Below, one piece after another: positions 22,785-36,226 of a stretch of 64,000 nucleotides of DNA. The position numbers and the translations under genes are program-made. The notes under the pieces were generated by a model. That model ran no database searches. It was not told the DNA's origin and was given only the letters and a program-made list of their open reading frames with translations. This stretch comes from Cladorhizidae sp. MBARI D1340-BT2 (Eukaryota; Porifera; Demospongiae; Poecilosclerida; Cladorhizidae): NCBI GenBank assembly GCA_028752905.1, contig JAQNBH010000013.1, forward strand, positions 22,255,477-22,319,476, in the 5' to 3' direction. Positions within the stretch are counted from its first letter, which is position 1. Every line of letters begins with the position of its first letter.

Positions 22785-23356
22785 GTGAAGTGTGGATAAT
22801 CTACGAAGCTAACATGTTTACCATCAAGTAAGAGTACAATTCATAACTGCCCTAATTAACAAGACCAAAGTCCCAGATTTTGTCAACTGATAGAGAAGGC
22901 CCTTATCTGCAACATATCAACAGATTATCAATAAATGTAGTGGTTTTTCACTGGCAGGCCACCGCTTTGGCAACTGGAAAACGCCAGGAAATATCGCAAA
23001 TCTTACCACTTCAAATCACCATAACTTGCTAATACTTAGAGTACTCAAACTTTTGGCACGTAGAAAAGACAGATAATTAGAAGGGCTATCCGGTGATATA
23101 AAAATTATCTTTTTTGGGTAAAGTGTAGAACAGTTATGAGCTTTACGGCAAAAAAACAAGATTTTTGGGGGGAAAATGAGAAACATAATTATAGACCAAA
23201 TTAGGGCAAATATCAAGATAGAGAACACATAATGAAACCTATCATTCGAATCATATCAAGTCCATTACAGTGAAGTGTGCAGAATATATGGATGTTTGTA
23301 TCAAGAGAGAGCACTTAGAGAGTCCTATCTTAATAGCTTTACATCAAGTCTATTCA
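22785..23356 (+). repeat. Unit 26, class S (572-bp form)
   Basis: AATT insertion, but with GTTTACCATC in the left flank and the private GCAAATCTTACC, so its left part derives from another lineage than the other 572-bp units. Confidence 0.95.
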
Positions 23357-24452
23357 GTGAAGTGTGGATAATCTACGAAGCTAACATGTTTAGCATCAAG
23401 TAAGAGTACAATTCATAACTGCCCTAATTAACAAGACCATGTCCCAGATTTTGTCAACTGATAGAGAAGGCCCTTATCTGCAACATGTCAACAGATTATC
23501 AATAAATGTAGTGGTTTTTCACTGGCAGGCCACCGCTTTGGCAACTGGAAAACGCCAGGAAATATCGCAAACCTTACCACTTCAAATCACCATAACTTGC
23601 TAATACTTAGAGTACTCAAACTTTTGGCACATACAAAAGACAGATAATTAGAAGGGCTATCCGGTGATATAAAAATTATCTTTTTTGGGTAAAGTGTAGA
23701 ACAGTTATGAGCTTTACGGCAAAAAAAACAAGATTTTTTGGGGGGAAATGAGAAACATATAGACCAAATTAGGGCAAATATCAAGATAGAGAACACATAA
23801 TGAAACCTATCATTCGAATCATATCAAGTCCATTACAGTGAAGTTTGCAGAATATTATGGATGTTTGATATCAACAGAGAGCACAGGGAGAGACCAATCT
23901 TAATAGATATATATCAAGTTTATTCAGTGAAGTGTGGAGAATCTATGAAGCTAACCTGTCTAGCATCAAGATAGAGAACACATAGAGAAACCTATCATTC
24001 GAGTCATATCAAGTCCATTACAGTGAAGTATGCATAATAAATGTTTTTTTTGTATCAACAGAGAGCACAGAGAGAGACCTGTCTTAATAGCTATATATCA
24101 ATGAAGTTTGGAGAATCCATGAAGCTAACATATTTAGCATCAAGAGAGAGCAGAGAGAAACCTATCTTGTGATTCTATCAAGTCCATTACTGTGAAGTAT
24201 GCAGAATATACGGATGTTTGGTATCAAGAGAGAGAACAGAGAGAGGCCTACCTTTAGAGCTATATATCAAGTCTATTAATTGAAGTGTAGAGAATCTATG
24301 AAGCTAACATATTTAGCACAAGATAGAGAACACTGAGAGATACCTATCTTGCAAGTCCATTACAGTGAAGTGTGCAGAATATATGGATGTTTGGTATCAA
24401 GAGAGAGCACTTAGAGAGTCCTATCTTAATAGCTATACATCAACTATATTCA
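23357..24452 (+). repeat. Unit 27, class L
   Basis: Alpha core; B3 AACATATTTAGCAC and end CAACTATATTCA, as in units 12 and 20. Confidence 0.95.
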
Positions 24453-25548
24453 GTGAAGTGTGGATAATCTACGAAGCTAACATGTTTAGCATCAAGTAAG
24501 AGTACAATTCATAACTGCCCTAATTAACAAGACCAAAGTCCCAGATTTTGTCAACTGATAGAGAAGGCCCTTATCTGCAACATATCAACAGATTATCAAT
24601 AAATGTAGTGGTTTTTCACTGGCAGGCCACCGCTTTGGCAACTGGAAAACGCCAGGAAATATCGCAAACCTTACCACTTCAAATCACCATAACTTGCTAA
24701 TACTTAGAGTACTCAAACTTTTGGCACGTACAAAAGACAGATAATTAGAAGGGCTATCCGGTGATATAAAAATTATCTTTTTTGGGTAAAGTGTAGAACA
24801 GTTATGAGCTTTACGGCAAAAAAACAAGATTTTTTGGGGGGAAATGAGAAACATATAGACCAAATTAGGGCAAATATCAAGATAGAGAACACATAATGAA
24901 ACCTATCATTCGAATCATATCAAGTCCATTACAGTGAAGTTTGCAGAATATTATGGATGTTTGATATCAACAGAGAGCACAGGGAGAGACCAATCTTAAT
25001 AGATATATATCAAGTTTATTCAGTGAAGTGTGGAGAATCTATGAAGTTAACCTGTCTAGCATCAAGATAGAGAACACATAGAGAAACCTATCATTCGAGT
25101 CATATCAAGTCCATTACAGTGAAGTATGCATAATAAATGTTTTTTTTGTATCAACAGAGAGCACAGAGAGAGACCTGTCTTAATAGCTATATATCAATGA
25201 AGTTTGGAGAATCCATGAAGCTAACATATTTAGCATCAAGAGAGAGCAGAGAGAAACCTATCTTGTGATTCTATCAAGTCCATTACTGTGAAGTATGCAG
25301 AATATACGGATGTTTGGTATCAAGAGAGAGAACAGAGAGAGGCCTACCTTTAGAGCTATATATCAAGTCTATTAATTGAAGTGTAGAGAATCTATGAAGC
25401 TAACATGTTTAGCACAAGATAGAGAACACTGAGAGATACCTATCTTGCAAGTCCATTACAGTGAAGTGTGCAGAATATATGGATGTTTGGTATCAAGAGA
25501 GAGCACTTAGAGAGTCCTATCTTAATAGCTATACATCAACTCTATTCA
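24453..25548 (+). repeat. Unit 28, class L
   Basis: Beta core with GTTTAGCATC; B1 GAAGTTAACC shared with unit 22, although the core types differ, implying exchange between core and B1. Confidence 0.95.
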
Positions 25549-26116
25549 GTGAAGTGTGGATAATCTACGAAGCTAACATGTTTACCATCAAGTAAGAGTA
25601 CAATTCATAACTGCCCTAATTAACAAGACCAAAGTCCCAGATTTTGTCAACTGATAGAGAAGGCCCTTATCTGCAACATATCAACAGATTATCAATAAAT
25701 GTAGTGGTTTTTCACTGGCAGGCCACCGCTTTGGCAACTGGAAAACGCCAGGAAATATCGCAAACCTTACCACTTCAAATCACCATAACTTGCTAATACT
25801 TAGAGTACTCAAAAATTTGGCACGTACAAAAGACAGATAATTAGAAGGGCTATCCGGTGATATAAAAATTATCTTTTTTGGATAAAGTTTAGAAAAGTTA
25901 TGAGCTTTACGGCAAAAAAACAAGATTTTTGGGGGGAAAATGAGAAACATATAGACCAAATTAGGGCAAATATCAAGATAGAGAACACATAATGAAACCT
26001 ATCATTCGAATCATATCAAGTCCATTACAGTGAAGTGTGCAGAATATATGGATGTTTGTATCAAGAGAGAGCACTTAGAGAGTCCTATCTTAATAGCTTT
26101 ACATCAAGTCTATTCA
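25549..26116 (+). repeat. Unit 29, class S
   Basis: Beta core, CAAAAATTTGG, GGATAAAGTTTAGAAAAG form; closest to units 58 and 60. Confidence 0.95.
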
Positions 26117-27211
26117 GTGAAGTGTGGATAATCTACGAAGCTAACATGTTTAGCATCAAGTAAGAGTACAATTCATAACTGCCCTAATTAACAAGACCAT
26201 GTCCCAGATTTTGTCAACTGATAGAGAAGGCCCTTATCTGCAACATGTCAACAGATTATCAATAAATGTAGTGGTTTTTCACTGGCAGGCCACCGCTTTG
26301 GCAACTGGAAAACGCCAGGAAATATCGCAAACCTTACCACTTCAAATCACCATAACTTGCTAATACTTAGAGTACTCAAACTTTTGGCACGTACAAAAGA
26401 CAGATAATTAGAAGGGCTATCCGGTGATATAAAAATTATCTTTTTTGGATAAAGTGTAGAACAGTTATGAGCTTTACGGCAAAAAAACAAGATTTTTTGG
26501 GGGGAAATGAGAAACATATAGACCAAATTAGGGCAAATATCAAGATAGAGAACACATAATGAAACCTATCATTCGAATCATATCAAGTCCATTACAGTGA
26601 AGTTTGCAGAATATTATGGATGTTTGATATCAACAGAGAGCACAGGGAGAGACCAATCTTAATAGATATATATCAAGTTTATTCAGTGAAGTGTAGAGAA
26701 TCTATGAAGCTAACCTGTCTAGCATCAAGATAGAGAACACATAGAGAAACCTATCATTCGAGTCATATCAAGTCCATTACAGTGAAGTATGCATAATAAA
26801 TGTTTTTTTTGTATCAACAGAGAGCACAGAGAGAGACCTGTCTTAATAGCTATATATCAATGAAGTTTGGAGAATCCATGAAGCTAACATATTTAGCATC
26901 AAGAGAGAGCAGAGAGAAACCTATCTTGTGATTCTATCAAGTCCATTACTGTGAAGTATGCAGAATATACGGATGTTTGGTATCAAGAGAGAGAACAGAG
27001 AGAGGCCTACCTTTAGAGCTATATATCAAGTCTATTAATTGAAGTGTAGAGAATCTATGAAGCTAACATGTTTAGCACAAGATAGAGAACACTGAGAGAT
27101 ACCTATCTTGCAAGTCCATTACAGTGAAGTGTGCAGAATATATGGATGTTTGGTATCAAGAGAGAGCACTTAGAGAGTCCTATCTTAATAGCTATACATC
27201 AACTCTATTCA
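26117..27211 (+). repeat. Unit 30, class L
   Basis: Alpha core with the mixed state TTGGATAAAGTGTAGAAC, joining markers that are otherwise separate; B1 opens GTGTAGAGAATC. Confidence 0.95.
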
Positions 27212-27779
27212 GTGAAGTGTGGATAATCTACGAAGCTAACATGTTTACCATCAAGTAAGAGTACAATTCATAACTGCCCTAATTAACAAGACCAAAGTCC
27301 CAGATTTTGTCAACTGATAGAGAAGGCCCTTATCTGCAACATATCAACAGATTATCAATAAATGTAGTGGTTTTTCACTGGCAGGCCACCGCTTTGGCAA
27401 CTGGAAAACGCCAGGAAATATCGCAAACCTTACCACTTCAAATCACCATAACTTGCTAATACTTAGAGTACTCAAATATTTGGCACGTACAAAAGACAGA
27501 TAATTAGAAGGGCTATCCAGTGATATAAAAATTATCATTTTTGGATAAAGTTTAGAAAAGTTATGAGCTTTACGGCAAAAAAACAAGATTTTTGGGGGGG
27601 AAATGAGAAACATATAGACCAAATTAGGACAAATATCAAGATAGAGAACACATAATGAAACCTATCATTCGAATCATATCAAGTCCATTACAGTGAAGTG
27701 TGCAGAATATATGGATGTTTGTATCAAGAGAGAGCACTTAGAGAGTCCTATGTTAATAGCTTTACATCAAGTCTATTCA
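27212..27779 (+). repeat. Unit 31, class S
   Basis: Beta core with CAAATATTTGG, CCAGTG, TTATCATTTTTGG, TTAGGACAAAT and CCTATGTTAAT. All of these recur in unit 45, 11586 bp away. Confidence 0.95.
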
Positions 27780-28874
27780 GTGAAGTGTGGATAATCTACG
27801 AAGCTAACATGTTTAGCATCAAGTAAGAGTACAATTCATAACTGCCCTAATTAACAAGACCATGTCCCAGATTTTGTCAACTGATAGAGAAGGCCCTTAT
27901 CTGCAACATGTCAACAGATTATCAATAAATGTAGTGGTTTTTCACTGGCAGGCCACCGCTTTGGCAACTGGAAAACGCCAGGAAATATCGCAAACCTTAC
28001 CACTTCAAATCACCATAACTTGCTAATACTTAGAGTACTCAAACTTTTGGCACGTACAAAAGACAGATAATTAGAAGGGCTATCCGGTAATATAAAAATT
28101 ATCTTTTTTGGGTAAAGTGTAGAACAGTTATGAGCTTTACGGCAAAAAAATTAGATTTTTTGGGGGAAAATGAGAAACATATAGACCAAATTAGGGCAAA
28201 TATCAAGATAGAGAACACATAATGAAACCTATAATTCGAATCATATCAAGTCCATTACAGTGAAGTTTGCAGAATATTATGGATGTTTGATATCAACAGA
28301 GAGCACAGGGAGAGACCAATCTTAATAGATATATATCAAGTTTATTCAGTGAAGTGTGGAGAATCTATGAAGCTAACCTGTCTAGCATCAAGATAGAGAA
28401 CACATAGAGAAACCTATCATTCGAGTCATATCAAGTCCATTACAGTGAAGTGTGCATAATAAATGGATTTTTGGTATCAACAGAGAGCACAGAGAGAGAC
28501 CTGTCTTAATAGCTATATATCAATGAAGTTTGGAGAATCCATGAAGCTAACATATTTAGCATCAAGAGAGAGCAGAGAGAAACCTATCTTGTGATTCTAT
28601 CAAGTCCATTACTGTGAAGTATGCAGAATATACGGATGTTTGGTATCAAGAGAGAGAACAGAGAGAGGCCTACCTTTAGAGCTATATATCAAGTCTATTA
28701 ATTGAAGTGTAGAGAATCTATGAACCTAACATGTTTAGCTCAAGATAGAGAACACTGAGAGATACCTATCTTGCAAGTCCATTACAGTGAAGTGTGCAGA
28801 ATATATGGATGTTTGGTATCAAGAGAGAGCACTTAGAGAGTCCTATCTTAATAGCTATACATCAAGTCTATTCA
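27780..28874 (+). repeat. Unit 32, class L, subtype x
   Basis: Alpha core with the private CCGGTAATAT; TTAG tract, CTATAATTCG, GGATTTTTGG and GAACCTAAC. First x-type unit in the window. Confidence 0.95.
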
Positions 28875-29970
28875 GTGAAGTGTGAATAATCTACGAAGCT
28901 AACATGTTTAGCATCAAGTAAGAGTACAATTCATAACTGCCCTAATTAACAAGACCAAAGTCCCAGATTTTGTCAACTGATAGAGAAGGCCCTTATCTGC
29001 AACATATCAACAGATTATCAATAAATGTAGTGGTTTTTCACTGGCAGGCCACCGCTTTGGCAACTGGAAAACGCCAGGAAATATCGCAAACCTTACCACT
29101 TCAAATCACCATAACTTGCTAATACTTAGAGTACTCAAACTTTTGGCACATACAAAAGACAGATAATTAGAAGGGCTATCCGGTGATATAAAAATTATCT
29201 TTTTTGGGTAAAGTGTAGAACAGTTATGAGCTTTACGGCAAAAAAACAAGATTTTTTGGGGGAAAATGAGAAACATATAGACCAAATTAGGGCAAATATC
29301 AAGATAGAGAACACATAATGAAACCTATCATTCGAATCATATCAAGTCCATTACAGTGAAGTTTGCAGAATATTATGGATGTTTGATATCAACAGAGAGC
29401 ACAGGGAGAGACCAATCTTAATAGATATATATCAAGTTTATTCAGTGAAGTGTGGAGAATCTATGAAGCTAACCTGTCTAGCATCAAGATAGAGAACACA
29501 TAGAGAAACCTATCATTCGAGTCATATCAAGTCCATTACAGTGAAGTATGCATAATAAATGTTTTTTTTGTATCAACAGAGAGCACAGAGAGAGACCTGT
29601 CTTAATAGCTATATATCAATGAAGTTTGGAGAATCCATGAAGCTAACATATTTAGCATCAAGAGAGAGCAGAGAGAAACCTATCTTGTGATTCTATCAAG
29701 TCCATTACTGTGAAGTATGCAGAATATACGGATGTTTGGTATCAAGAGAGAGAACAGAGAGAGGCCTACCTTTAGAGCTATATATCAAGTCTATTAATTG
29801 AAGTGTAGAGAATCTATGAACCTAACATGTTTAGCTCAAGATAGAGAACACTGAGAGATACCTATCTTGCAAGTCCATTACAGTGAAGTGTGCAGAATAT
29901 ATGGATGTTTGGTATCAAGAGAGAGCACTTAGAGAGTCCTATCTTAATAGCTATACATCAAGTCTATTCA
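28875..29970 (+). repeat. Unit 33, class L
   Basis: Opens GTGAAGTGTGAATAATC, the form that follows an x-type unit. Y-like middle but GAACCTAAC in B3, as in unit 3. Confidence 0.95.
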
Positions 29971-30881
29971 GTGAAGTGTGGATAATCTACGAAGCTAACA
30001 TGTTTAGCATCAAGTAAGAGTACAATTCATAACTGCCCTAATTAACAAGACCAAAGTCCCAGATTTTGTCAACTGATAGAGAAGGCCCTTATCTGCAACA
30101 TATCAACAGATTATCAATAAATGTAGTGGTTTTTCACTGGCAGGCCACCGCTTTGGCAACTGGAAAACGCCAGGAAATATCGCAAACCTTACCACTTCAA
30201 ATCGCCATAACTTGCTAATACTTAGAGTACTCAAAAATTTGGCACGTATAAAAGACAGATAATTAGAAGGGCTATCCGGTGATATAAAAATTATCTTTTT
30301 TGGATAAAGTTTAGAAAAGTTATGAGCTTTACGGCAAAAAAACAAGATTTTTGGGGGGAAAATGAGAAACATATAGACCAAATTAGGGCAAATATCAAGA
30401 TAGAGAACACATAATGAAACCTATCATTCGAATCATATCAAGTCCATTACAGTGAAGTATGCATAATAAATGGGTTTTTGGTATCAACAGAGAGCACAGA
30501 GAGAGACCTGTCTTAATAGCTATATATCAATGAAGTTTGGAGAATCCATGAAGCTAACATATTTAGCATCAAGAGAGAGCAGAGAGAAACCTATCTTGTG
30601 ATTCTATCAAGTCCATTACTGTGAAGTATGCAGAATATACGGATGTTTGGTATCAAGAGAGAGAACAGAGAGAGGCCTACCTTTAGAGCTATATATCAAG
30701 TCTATTAATTGAAGTGTAGAGAATCTATGAAGCTAACATGTTTAGCACAAGATAGAGAACACTGAGAGATACCTATCTTGCAAGTCCATTACAGTGAAGT
30801 GTGCAGAATATATGGATGTTTGGTATCAAGAGAGAGCACTTAGAGAGTCCTATCTTAATAGCTATACATCAAGTCTATTCA
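29971..30881 (+). repeat. Unit 34, class M
   Basis: Beta core, AAATCGCCATAAC, GTATAAAAG; counterpart of unit 4. The 92-codon frame at 30103-30381 is judged spurious. Confidence 0.95.
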
Positions 30882-31449
30882 GTGAAGTGTGGATAATCTA
30901 CGAAGCTAACATGTTTACCATCAAGTAAGAGTACAATTCATAACTGCCCTAATTAACAAGACCAAAGTCCCAGATTTTGTCAACTGATAGAGAAGGCCCT
31001 TATCTGCAACATATCAACAGATTATCAATAAATGTAGTGGTTTTTCACTGGCAGGCCACCGCTTTGGCAACTGGAAAACGCCAGGAAATATCGCAAACCT
31101 TACCACTTCAAATCACCATAACTTGCTAATACTTAGAGTACTCAAAAATGTGGCACGTACAAAAGACAGATAATTAGAAGGGCTATCCAGTGATATAAAA
31201 ATTATCTTTTTTGGATAAAGTTTAGAAAAGTTATGAGCTTTACGGCAAAAAAACAAGATTTTTGGGGGGAAAATGAGAAACATATAGACCAAATTAGGGC
31301 AAATATCAAGATAGAGAACACATAATGAAACCTATCATTCGAATCATATCAAGTCCATTACAGTGAAGTGTGCAGAATATATGGATGTTTGTATCAAGAG
31401 AGAGCACTTAGAGAGTCCTATCTTAATAGCTTTACATCAAGTCTATTCA
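30882..31449 (+). repeat. Unit 35, class S
   Basis: AAAAATGTGG and CCAGTG, like unit 5, but with CACGTAC (CpG kept) where unit 5 has CACATAC. Confidence 0.95.
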
Positions 31450-32359
31450 GTGAAGTGTGGATAATCTACGAAGCTAACATGTTTAGCATCAAGTAAGAGT
31501 ACAATTCATAACTGCCCTAATTAACAAGACCATGTCCCAGATTTTGTCAACTGATAGAGAAGGCCCTTATCTGCAACATATCAACAGATTATCAATAAAT
31601 GTAGTGGTTTTTCACTGGCAGGCCACCGCTTTGGCAACTGGAAAACGCCAGGAAATATCGCAAACCTTACCACTTCAAATCGCCATAACTTGCTAATACT
31701 TAGAGTACTCAAAAATTTGGCACGTATAAAAGACAGATAATTAGAAGGGCTATCCGGTGATATAAAAATTATCTTTTTTGGATAAAGTTTAGAAAAGTTA
31801 TGAGCTTTACGGCAAAAAAACAAGATTTTTGGGGGGAAAATGAGAAACATATAGACCAAATTAGGGCAAATATCAAGATAGAGAACACATAATGAAACCT
31901 ATCATTCGAATCATATCAAGTCCATTACAGTGAAGTATGCATAATAAATGGGTTTTTGGTATCAACAGAGAGCACAGAGAGAGACCTGTCTTAATAGCTA
32001 TATATCAATGAAGTTTGGAGAATCCATGAAGCTAACATATTTAGCATCAAGAGAGAGCAGAGAGAAACCTATCTTGTGATTCTATCAAGTCCATTACTGT
32101 GAAGTATGCAGAATATACGGATGTTTGGTATCAAGAGAGAGAACAGAGAGAGGCCTACCTTTAGAGCTATATATCAAGTCTATTAATTGAAGTGTAGAGA
32201 ATCTATGAAGCTAACATGTTTAGCACAAGATAGAGAACACTGAGAGATACCTATCTTGCAAGTCCATTACAGTGAAGTGTGCAGAATATATGGATGTTTG
32301 GTATCAAGAGAGAGCACTTAGAGAGTCCTATCTTAATAGCTATACATCAAGTCTATTCA
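31450..32359 (+). repeat. Unit 36, class M
   Basis: Alpha core, but with CAACATATCAAC, normally a beta-core marker: a small patch of exchange. AAATCGCC, GTATAAAAG. Confidence 0.95.
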
Positions 32360-32927
32360 GTGAAGTGTGGATAATCTACGAAGCTAACATGTTTACCATC
32401 AAGTAAGAGTACAATTCATAACTGCCCTAATTAACAAGACCAAAGTCCCAGATTTTGTCAACTGATAGAGAAGGCCCTTATCTGCAACATATCAACAGAT
32501 TATCAATAAATGTAGTGGTTTTTCACTGGCAGGCCACCGCTTTGGCAACTGGAAAACGCCAGGAAATATCGCAAACCTTACCACTTCAAATCACCATAAC
32601 TTGCTAATACTTAGAGTACTCAAAAATGTGGCACGTACAAAAGACAGATAATTAGAAGGGCTATCCAGTGATATAAAAATTATCTTTTTTGGATAAAGTT
32701 TAGAAAAGTTATGAGCTTTACGGCAAAAAAACAAGATTTTTTGGGGGAAAATGAGAAACATATAGACCAAATTAGGGCAAATATCAAGATAGAGAACACA
32801 TAATGAAACCTATCATTCGAATCATATCAAGTCCATTACAGTGAAGTGTGCAGAATATATGGATGTTTGTATCAAGAGAGAGCACTTAGAGAGTCCTATC
32901 TTAATAGCTTTACATCAAGTCTATTCA
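32360..32927 (+). repeat. Unit 37, class S
   Basis: Counterpart of unit 7: AAAAATGTGG, CCAGTG; six-T, five-G tract. Confidence 0.95.
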
Positions 32928-33837
32928 GTGAAGTGTGGATAATCTACGAAGCTAACATGTTTAGCATCAAGTAAGAGTACAATTCATAACTGCCCTAATT
33001 AACAAGACCATGTCCCAGATTTTGTCAACTGATAGAGAAGGCCCTTATCTGCAACATGTCAACAGATTATCAATAAATGTAGTGGTTTTTCACTGGCAGG
33101 CCACCGCTTTGGCAACTGGAAAACGCCAGGAAATATCGCAAACCTTACCACTTCAAATCACCATAACTTGCTAATACTTAGAGTACTCAAACTTTTGGCA
33201 CGTACAAAAGACAGATAATTAGAAGGGCTATCCGGTGATATAAAAATTATCTTTTTTGGGTAAAGTGTAGAACAGTTATGAGCTTTACGGCAAAAAAACA
33301 AGATTTTTGGGGGGGAAATGAGAAACATATAGACCAAATTAGGGCAAATATCAAGATAGAGAACACATAATGAAACCTATCATTCGAATCATATCAAGTC
33401 CATTACAGTGAAGTATGCATAATAAATGGATTTTTGGTATCAACAGAGAGCACAGAGAGAGACCTGTCTTAATAGCTATATATCAATGATGTTTGGAGAA
33501 TCCATGAAGCTAACATATTTAGCATCAAGAGAGAGCAGAGAGAAACCTATCTTGTGATTCTATCAAGTCCATTACTGTGAAGTATGCAGAATATACGGAT
33601 GTTTGGTATCAAGAGAGAGAACAGAGAGAGGCCTACCTTTAGAGCTATATATCAAGTCTATTAATTGAAGTGTAGAGAATCTATGAAGCTAACATGTTTA
33701 GCACAAGATAGAGAACACTGAGAGATACCTATCTTGCAAGTCCATTACAGTGAAGTGTGCAGAATATATGGATGTTTGGTATCAAGAGAGAGCACTTAGA
33801 GAGTCCTATCTTAATAGCTATACATCAAGTCTATTCA
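32928..33837 (+). repeat. Unit 38, class M
   Basis: Alpha core; A1 with GGATTTTTGG; B2 of the ATGATG form; ends in A3-long, unlike its counterpart unit 8. Confidence 0.95.
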
Positions 33838-34748
33838 GTGAAGTGTGGATAATCTACGAAGCTAACATGTTTAGCATCAAGTAAGAGTACAATTCATAAC
33901 TGCCCTAATTAACAAGACCAAAGTCCCAGATTTTGTCAACTGATAGAGAAGGCCCTTATCTGCAACATGTCAACAGATTATCAATAAATGTAGTGGTTTT
34001 TCACTGGCAGGCCACCGCTTTGGCAACTGGAAAACGCCAGGAAATATCGCAAACCTTACCACTTCAAATCACCATAACTTGCTAATACTTAGAGTACTCA
34101 AACTTTTGGCACGTAGAAAAGACAGATAATTAGAAGGGCTATCCGGTGATATAAAAATTATCTTTTTTGGGTAAAGTGTAGAACAGTTATGAGCTTTACG
34201 GCAAAAAAACAAGATTTTTGGGGGGGAAATGAGAAACATATAGACCAAATTAGGGCAAATATCAAGATAGAGAACACATAATGAAACCTATCATTCGAAT
34301 CATATCAAGTCCATTACAGTGAAGTATGCATAATAAATGGGTTTTTGGTATCAACAGAGAGCACAGAGAGAGACCTGTCTTAATAGCTATATATCAATGA
34401 AGTTTGGAGAATCCATGAAGCTAACATATTTAGCATCAAGAGAGAGCAGAGAGAAACCTATCTTGTGATTCTATCAAGTCCATTACTGTGAAGTATGCAG
34501 AATATACGGATGTTTGGTATCAAGAGAGAGAACAGAGAGAGGCCTACCTTTAGAGCTATATATCAAGTCTATTAATTGAAGTGTAGAGAATCTATGAAGC
34601 TAACATGTTTAGCACAAGATAGAGAACACTGAGAGATACCTATCTTGCAAGTCCATTACAGTGAAGTGTGCAGAATATATGGATGTTTGGTATCAAGAGA
34701 GAGCACTTAGAGAGTCCTATCTTAATAGCTATACATCAAGTCTATTCA
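33838..34748 (+). repeat. Unit 39, class M
   Basis: Beta core with CAACATGTCAAC and GTAGAAAAG. Adjacent M units 38-39 have no S between them. Confidence 0.95.
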
Positions 34749-35316
34749 GTGAAGTGTGGATAATCTACGAAGCTAACATGTTTAGCATCAAGTAAGAGTA
34801 CAATTCATAACTGCCCTAATTAACAAGACCAAAGTCCCAGATTTTGTCAACTGATAGAGAAGGCCCTTATCTGCAACATGTCAACAGATTATCAATAAAT
34901 GTAGTGGTTTTTCACTGGCAGGCCACCGCTTTGGCAACTGGAAAACGCCAGGAAATATCGCAAACCTTACCACTTCAAATCACCATAACTTGCTAATACT
35001 TAGAGTACTCAAACTTTTGGCACGTAGAAAAGACAGATAATTAGAAGGGCTATCCGGTGATATAAAAATTATCTTTTTTGGGTAAAGTGTAGAACAGTTA
35101 TGAGCTTTACGGCAAAAAAACAAGATTTTTTGGGGGGAAATGAGAAACATATAGACCAAATTAGGGCAAATATCAAGATAGAGAACACATAATGAAACCT
35201 ATCATTCGAATCATATCAAGTCCATTACAGTGAAGTGTGCAGAATATATGGATGTTTGTATCAAGAGAGAGCACTTAGAGAGTCCTATCTTAATAGCTTT
35301 ACATCAAGTCTATTCA
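34749..35316 (+). repeat. Unit 40, class S
   Basis: Beta core, GTAGAAAAG but without the AATT insertion. Confidence 0.95.
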
Positions 35317-36226
35317 GTGAAGTGTGGATAATCTACGAAGCTAACATGTTTAGCATCAAGTAAGAGTACAATTCATAACTGCCCTAATTAACAAGACCAT
35401 GTCCCAGATTTTGTCAACTGATAGAGAAGGCCCTTATCTGCAACATGTCAACAGATTATCAATAAATGTAGTGGTTTTTCACTGGCAGGCCACCGCTTTG
35501 GCAACTGGAAAACGCCAGGAAATATCGCAAACCTTACCACTTCAAATCACCATAACTTGCTAATACTTAGAGTACTCAAACTTTTGGCACGTACAAAAGA
35601 CAGATAATTAGAAGGGCTATCCGGTGATATAAAAATTATCTTTTTTGGGTAAAGTGTAGAACAGTTATGAGCTTTACGGCAAAAAAACAAGATTTTTGGG
35701 GGGGAAATGAGAAACATATAGACCAAATTAGGGCAAATATCAAGATAGAGAACACATAATGAAACCTATCATTCGAATCATATCAAGTCCATTACAGTGA
35801 AGTATGCATAATAAATGGGTTTTTGGTATCAACAGAGAGCACAGAGAGAGACCTGTCTTAATAGCTATATATCAATGAAGTTTGGAGAATCCATGAAGCT
35901 AACATATTTAGCATCAAGAGAGAGCAGAGAGAAACCTATCTTGTGATTCTATCAAGTCCATTACTGTGAAGTATGCAGAATATACGGATGTTTGGTATCA
36001 AGAGAGAGAACAGAGAGAGGCCTACCTTTAGAGCTATATATCAAGTCTATTAATTGAAGTGTAGAGAATCTATGAAGCTAACATGTTTAGCACAAGATAG
36101 AGAACACTGAGAGATACCTATCTTGCAAGTCCATTACAGTGAAGTGTGCAGAATATATGGATGTTTGGTATCAAGAGAGAGCACTTAGAGAGTCCTATCT
36201 TAATAGCTATACATCAAGTCTATTCA
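35317..36226 (+). repeat. Unit 41, class M
   Basis: Alpha core, GTACAAAAG, GGGTAAAGTGTAGAAC; ends in A3-long. Confidence 0.95.

Larger units (their letters stand above)
6967..29970 (+). repeat. Array zone 3: L units with scattered S units
   Basis: Units 9-33: sixteen L, eight S and one M. All five 572-bp S units with the AATT insertion lie here. Internal copies occur at offsets of 6436 and 7532 bp. Confidence 0.9.
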
